DNA from: Myrica gale
Taxonomy: Eukaryota; Streptophyta; Magnoliopsida; Fagales; Myricaceae
Assembly: GCA_963930655.1 (NCBI GenBank)
Contig: OZ005621.1
Coordinates: 11,147,001-11,211,000 of the forward strand
Direction of reading: 5' to 3'
DNA: 64,000 nt
Shown: in pieces, positions 61,131 through 64,000 of the stretch
Layout: each line of letters begins with the position of its first letter
Numbering within the stretch: position 1 is the first letter of the stretch
Made by a program: the position numbers and the translations under genes
The notes under the pieces: generated by a model
Seen by the model: only the letters and a program-made list of their open reading frames with translations
Told to the model about the DNA's origin: nothing
Databases searched by the model: none

Positions 61131-63421
61131 AAAAATTAAACCAGCATTGCAATCGTAGACATTACTAAAGGAACAACTCCGAACACAGTGGTGACTATCG
61201 AAGTCCCGAATCTCCGACAACATCACTCGTGCAAACACATGGAGGTTAAGGTAAAAATTTGTTGCCCGTTTGATTTTAATTTGGGGTATGGACTGATTTG
61301 TGGTTATTATATAATGGTTTCTACATTTACTATTGACAAATATGTGGTGCATTGTGTTGTGAGATGAAGGTGGAACCGTGAGGGTGGAAGGGTAGCAATG
61401 TGAGATTTGGAGGGTGGAAGAGTAACAATGTGAGAATTTGAGGTGAGGACGTGAGGGGGGGACCTGTTAATCTTGGGTTTGCTGCCATTTTTTTTAGTTT
61501 GTTTCTAAGTGGGGAGCATATTGTTTTGATACATGTGCCTAATGAGGTGTGGTCCCCCGTTGTTGTGATAGTGTTAGTGATTAATTTACATTTGAATATG
61601 TCAATGTGGTCCTACACGGTTATTGTACTTCTGAATATGATTGTGCATTGTCTTGTACTATCTTGGAATCAATTTTTGGTTTGTCTGCTGCATGCCACCG
61701 CACACATTAGTCAATTTTTTTGTCCTATTCTGTTTTGTAAACACCTTTTGTGATGTTCTCTATTATTGATTAATAAATTAAATGAGCTGTTGAGGATTTT
61801 GATATGCATTGGTTTTGAAACATAGTATAATAATGTTATTTTAGTATAATTGTGAGAACTCGACTTAGAGACTGGTAGCATTGATCAATTTTGGTTTCCT
61901 TCCATGTCATTTTAGACATTAAAATTTTACTTTTTGACTCTAAGTTTTTGCACTATCTTGAATTTGAGAAAGTAAATGTATTGTCGATTTTATTTAAAAT
62001 TATGTCTTTGGATGAGGACCTGAGTTATATCTAAAAGGAAGTGTAGGGTAGAAATAGGAATATGAAACTAAAGGGCATGAACTTAAAATTAAAGAAATGG
62101 AAGAAAGAAAAAAAGAAGAGAAAATTGTTGCACAATTGAACCAATCAAGGTGGGCATTACTAACTAAGTTAGGGGTAGAATAGTCTTCCCTTCAACGCCA
62201 CTTCCCTCTCTATTTGTTGGTTCTTCATCACACACGCACACAAAAATACGGGGAGAACGTCGACGCTAAAGAAGAAGAAAGAAGAGGGAGAAGGAAAAGA
62301 AAAAGAGGAGTTTGGTTGCAGCAGGGAGAATCAATAGGAAAAGCCAAGGTAAAATCTAGCATCTAGACCTAGAATTCTTTAGGGGCTTGTTAGTAATCTG
62401 TGTATTTCTAGGTGGCAAAATACTTTTCTTTTCTTGCTGTTAATGGTGGGTTGTTTCTGTGATTGAGTTGCATGTTAACGTTAAAAAGTTTGTTAGTTGA
62501 AAGTGTTAAAATTGTGAGGATATTGAGAGACATGCACGGACAGATGAGAAAATTGCAAGGTTGGAAGAATTTCTTTATGCAAGAAGTTGGTATTGACAAT
62601 ATTGCTGTGTGATTTAATTAGATGACTATGAAAATTTCGTTGCATGTTGATTGCTAGGTTTCTAGTTATTGGAGGCATGCAAACTATTCTAAAGATGCAA
62701 ATGAAGGAGATGGAATTCTGTTCTCAGTTAATTGGCTTAAAATGGAAGGTTAGTGCAGAATGTTAATTTGGAGAGTTTTTTAGTTTTGGAGAGATGTATT
62801 TTTGCGTTTTATGAGTTATGAGAAGATACTGTTGTGATTGAAAATAAAGCGATCAGTAGGATAGATTTGTGGGCATGTTGCTTGAATTTTAGTGCAAAAC
62901 GTTGATCGATGGAAACTTTTAGTTTACTGCATAAATGTTGCTTGTCTTCTCTATTTTGTGATAGACGTGTTTAGATATAAATCTGATCAGCTATATTTGG
63001 TGCTAGGAAGGCTATTAGGATGACAATCGCTGCCATTTAATCAAGCTAAAAGGTGAATGGAGTTTTGGAACATTCTGCAGAAAACTATCAAAGTACAGAG
63101 TTACTAAGTGGATTAATGTTGGAACTTGCTATGTTGCTGAGCTATTTTGTGTCCAATGGGTGCTGCAAGGTGATAAGGAAGTTAGAAAGATGCTTGTTTG
63201 ATGAATAACCAATAAAGTGTTGAAACTAAAGAGCAAATAATCGAACTAGTGCATGCTGAAAATTATTTTCTGCAGATCATAAAGCTCGAATTAGGAGTAA
63301 GTATTGATGTAAAAATATATAATCTTTTGATCTGTGAGAGAATTTTATGTTATAGGCCTATGACATACAAATATTTTAAGTCATACTTCAAGTGATTTCG
63401 ATAAATATTGAGTAATTTATT
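61131..63421. other. Non-coding DNA, possible interior of a Mutator-like element
   Basis: No protein family recognised. A purine-rich stretch at 62265-62320 followed by AAG|GTAAAATC near 62349 resembles an untranslated first exon with a donor site, but no coding exon follows inside the window. Confidence 0.35.
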
Positions 63422-63616
63422 GGCTATGTTTGGTTTGGTTTTGAAAATATTTTTGTGTTTATTTTTATTGGAGGTAGTTTAGATTCTCTAAGGATTGGTG
63501 AAAAGTTTGTTAAAAGTTGTTGAATTTTGTTAAAAGTTGTTGGAGTTTGTAACAAGTATTGGAATTGATGAAAAAGTGATTGTGAATTTTTTTTTGAGAA
63601 TTAGCCAAACATAGCC
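63422..63616. mobile_element. Tourist-like MITE, 195 bp
   Basis: Ends GGCTATGTTTGGTTT and (reverse complement) GGCTATGTTTGGCTAAT form the TIR. ATT at 63419-63421 and 63617-63619 is the 3-bp flank. The interior has repeated TTGTTAAAAGTTGTTG. Confidence 0.8.
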
Positions 63617-63619
63617 ATT

Positions 63620-64000
63620 GATTTTTAAAGTTCAGATGTCAAGCTGTCAACAGCCTTGTACGTCCTAGATTTCATGCTTGTTACAAGTAATTTTTAAGTG
63701 ACCAATTTAAGTACGACTTTTATGGGCCAGGTCTTGAATTTTAAGCTTATGAAAGAGGAACATTTAAAGAAAAATTTCGTGTGATTTAGTGTGTATCAAA
63801 TAAGTTATGGTGTTTTGAAAATCGAAGGTTAAGCTAGAGACAGCAGCACTGTTTGCTCTATGATTTTTATCTGTTATGAAGTGTTTTTGAAAATATAAAT
63901 TAGTTCCGATTTTTTGAGTCTTATCTTCAAACTTAAGTTTATAAAAGTAGAAAAGTTGAAAAGTAATTTCATACAATTTGAAGCTATGTTGTTTAAGTTA
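63620..64000. other. AT-rich DNA to the window end
   Basis: Nothing recognised. Confidence 0.4.

Overview
This is nuclear DNA from a flowering plant, most likely a eudicot. The evidence is spliced genes with GT-AG introns of 0.1-10 kb, an AT-rich background, and plant transposon families throughout (L1-type LINEs, a tRNA-derived SINE, SIRE-like Copia and Gypsy LTR elements, hAT, Mutator-like and Tourist-like elements, and an endogenous pararetrovirus). The species cannot be named from the sequence. Only three host genes are recognisable; most of the rest that can be identified is transposon sequence, much of it nested.

Layout. 31-658 (+): last two exons of ETFQO, the mitochondrial electron-transfer-flavoprotein:ubiquinone oxidoreductase. 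1.6-2.3 kb: a non-autonomous LINE-derived element. 3.2-6.1 kb: a broken hAT element with a TTF-type transposase relic, abutting a second, degenerate copy of the last exon of the bZIP gene that lies 10 kb away. 7.0-15.8 kb (-): an endogenous caulimovirid split by an L1-type LINE (12-bp target duplication), which is itself split by a 1,986-bp solo LTR (5-bp duplication). 16.65-21.41 kb (-): a four-exon, 431-residue group I bZIP transcription factor of the PosF21/RF2a type, with a SINE in intron 1, a truncated LINE in intron 3 and a Tourist-like MITE in the promoter region. 22.3-28.3 kb: AT-rich DNA with two tandem-repeat blocks and no convincing gene. 28.35-32.2 kb: a Gypsy gag fragment split by a LINE-derived element that carries a solo LTR and a 1.27-kb long-TIR (Mutator-like) element.

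32.73-52.78 kb (-): the SKIP16 locus (F-box + SMI1/KNR4-like + ApaG). Four exons can be read with correct splice sites, but they are spread over 20 kb because the introns contain a Gypsy fragment, two LINEs (one with a classic 5' inversion), Mutator-like and other MITEs and a SINE. An in-frame TGA lies at codon 95, and one short exon near the C-terminus could not be found, so this copy is probably a pseudogene or a null allele. A near-perfect 254-bp palindrome sits 47 bp upstream of its start codon. 53.1-56.0 kb (-): a truncated SIRE-like Copia element with LTR, primer-binding site and gag. 56.0-60.5 kb (-): another decayed LINE. 60.8-64.0 kb: a Mutator-like terminus, non-coding DNA and a Tourist-like MITE.

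The genes do not form a pathway. ETFQO is mitochondrial, the bZIP is nuclear, and SKIP16 would belong to an SCF ubiquitin ligase. What links the region is its insertion history, much of which can be ordered from target-site duplications and interrupted reading frames.
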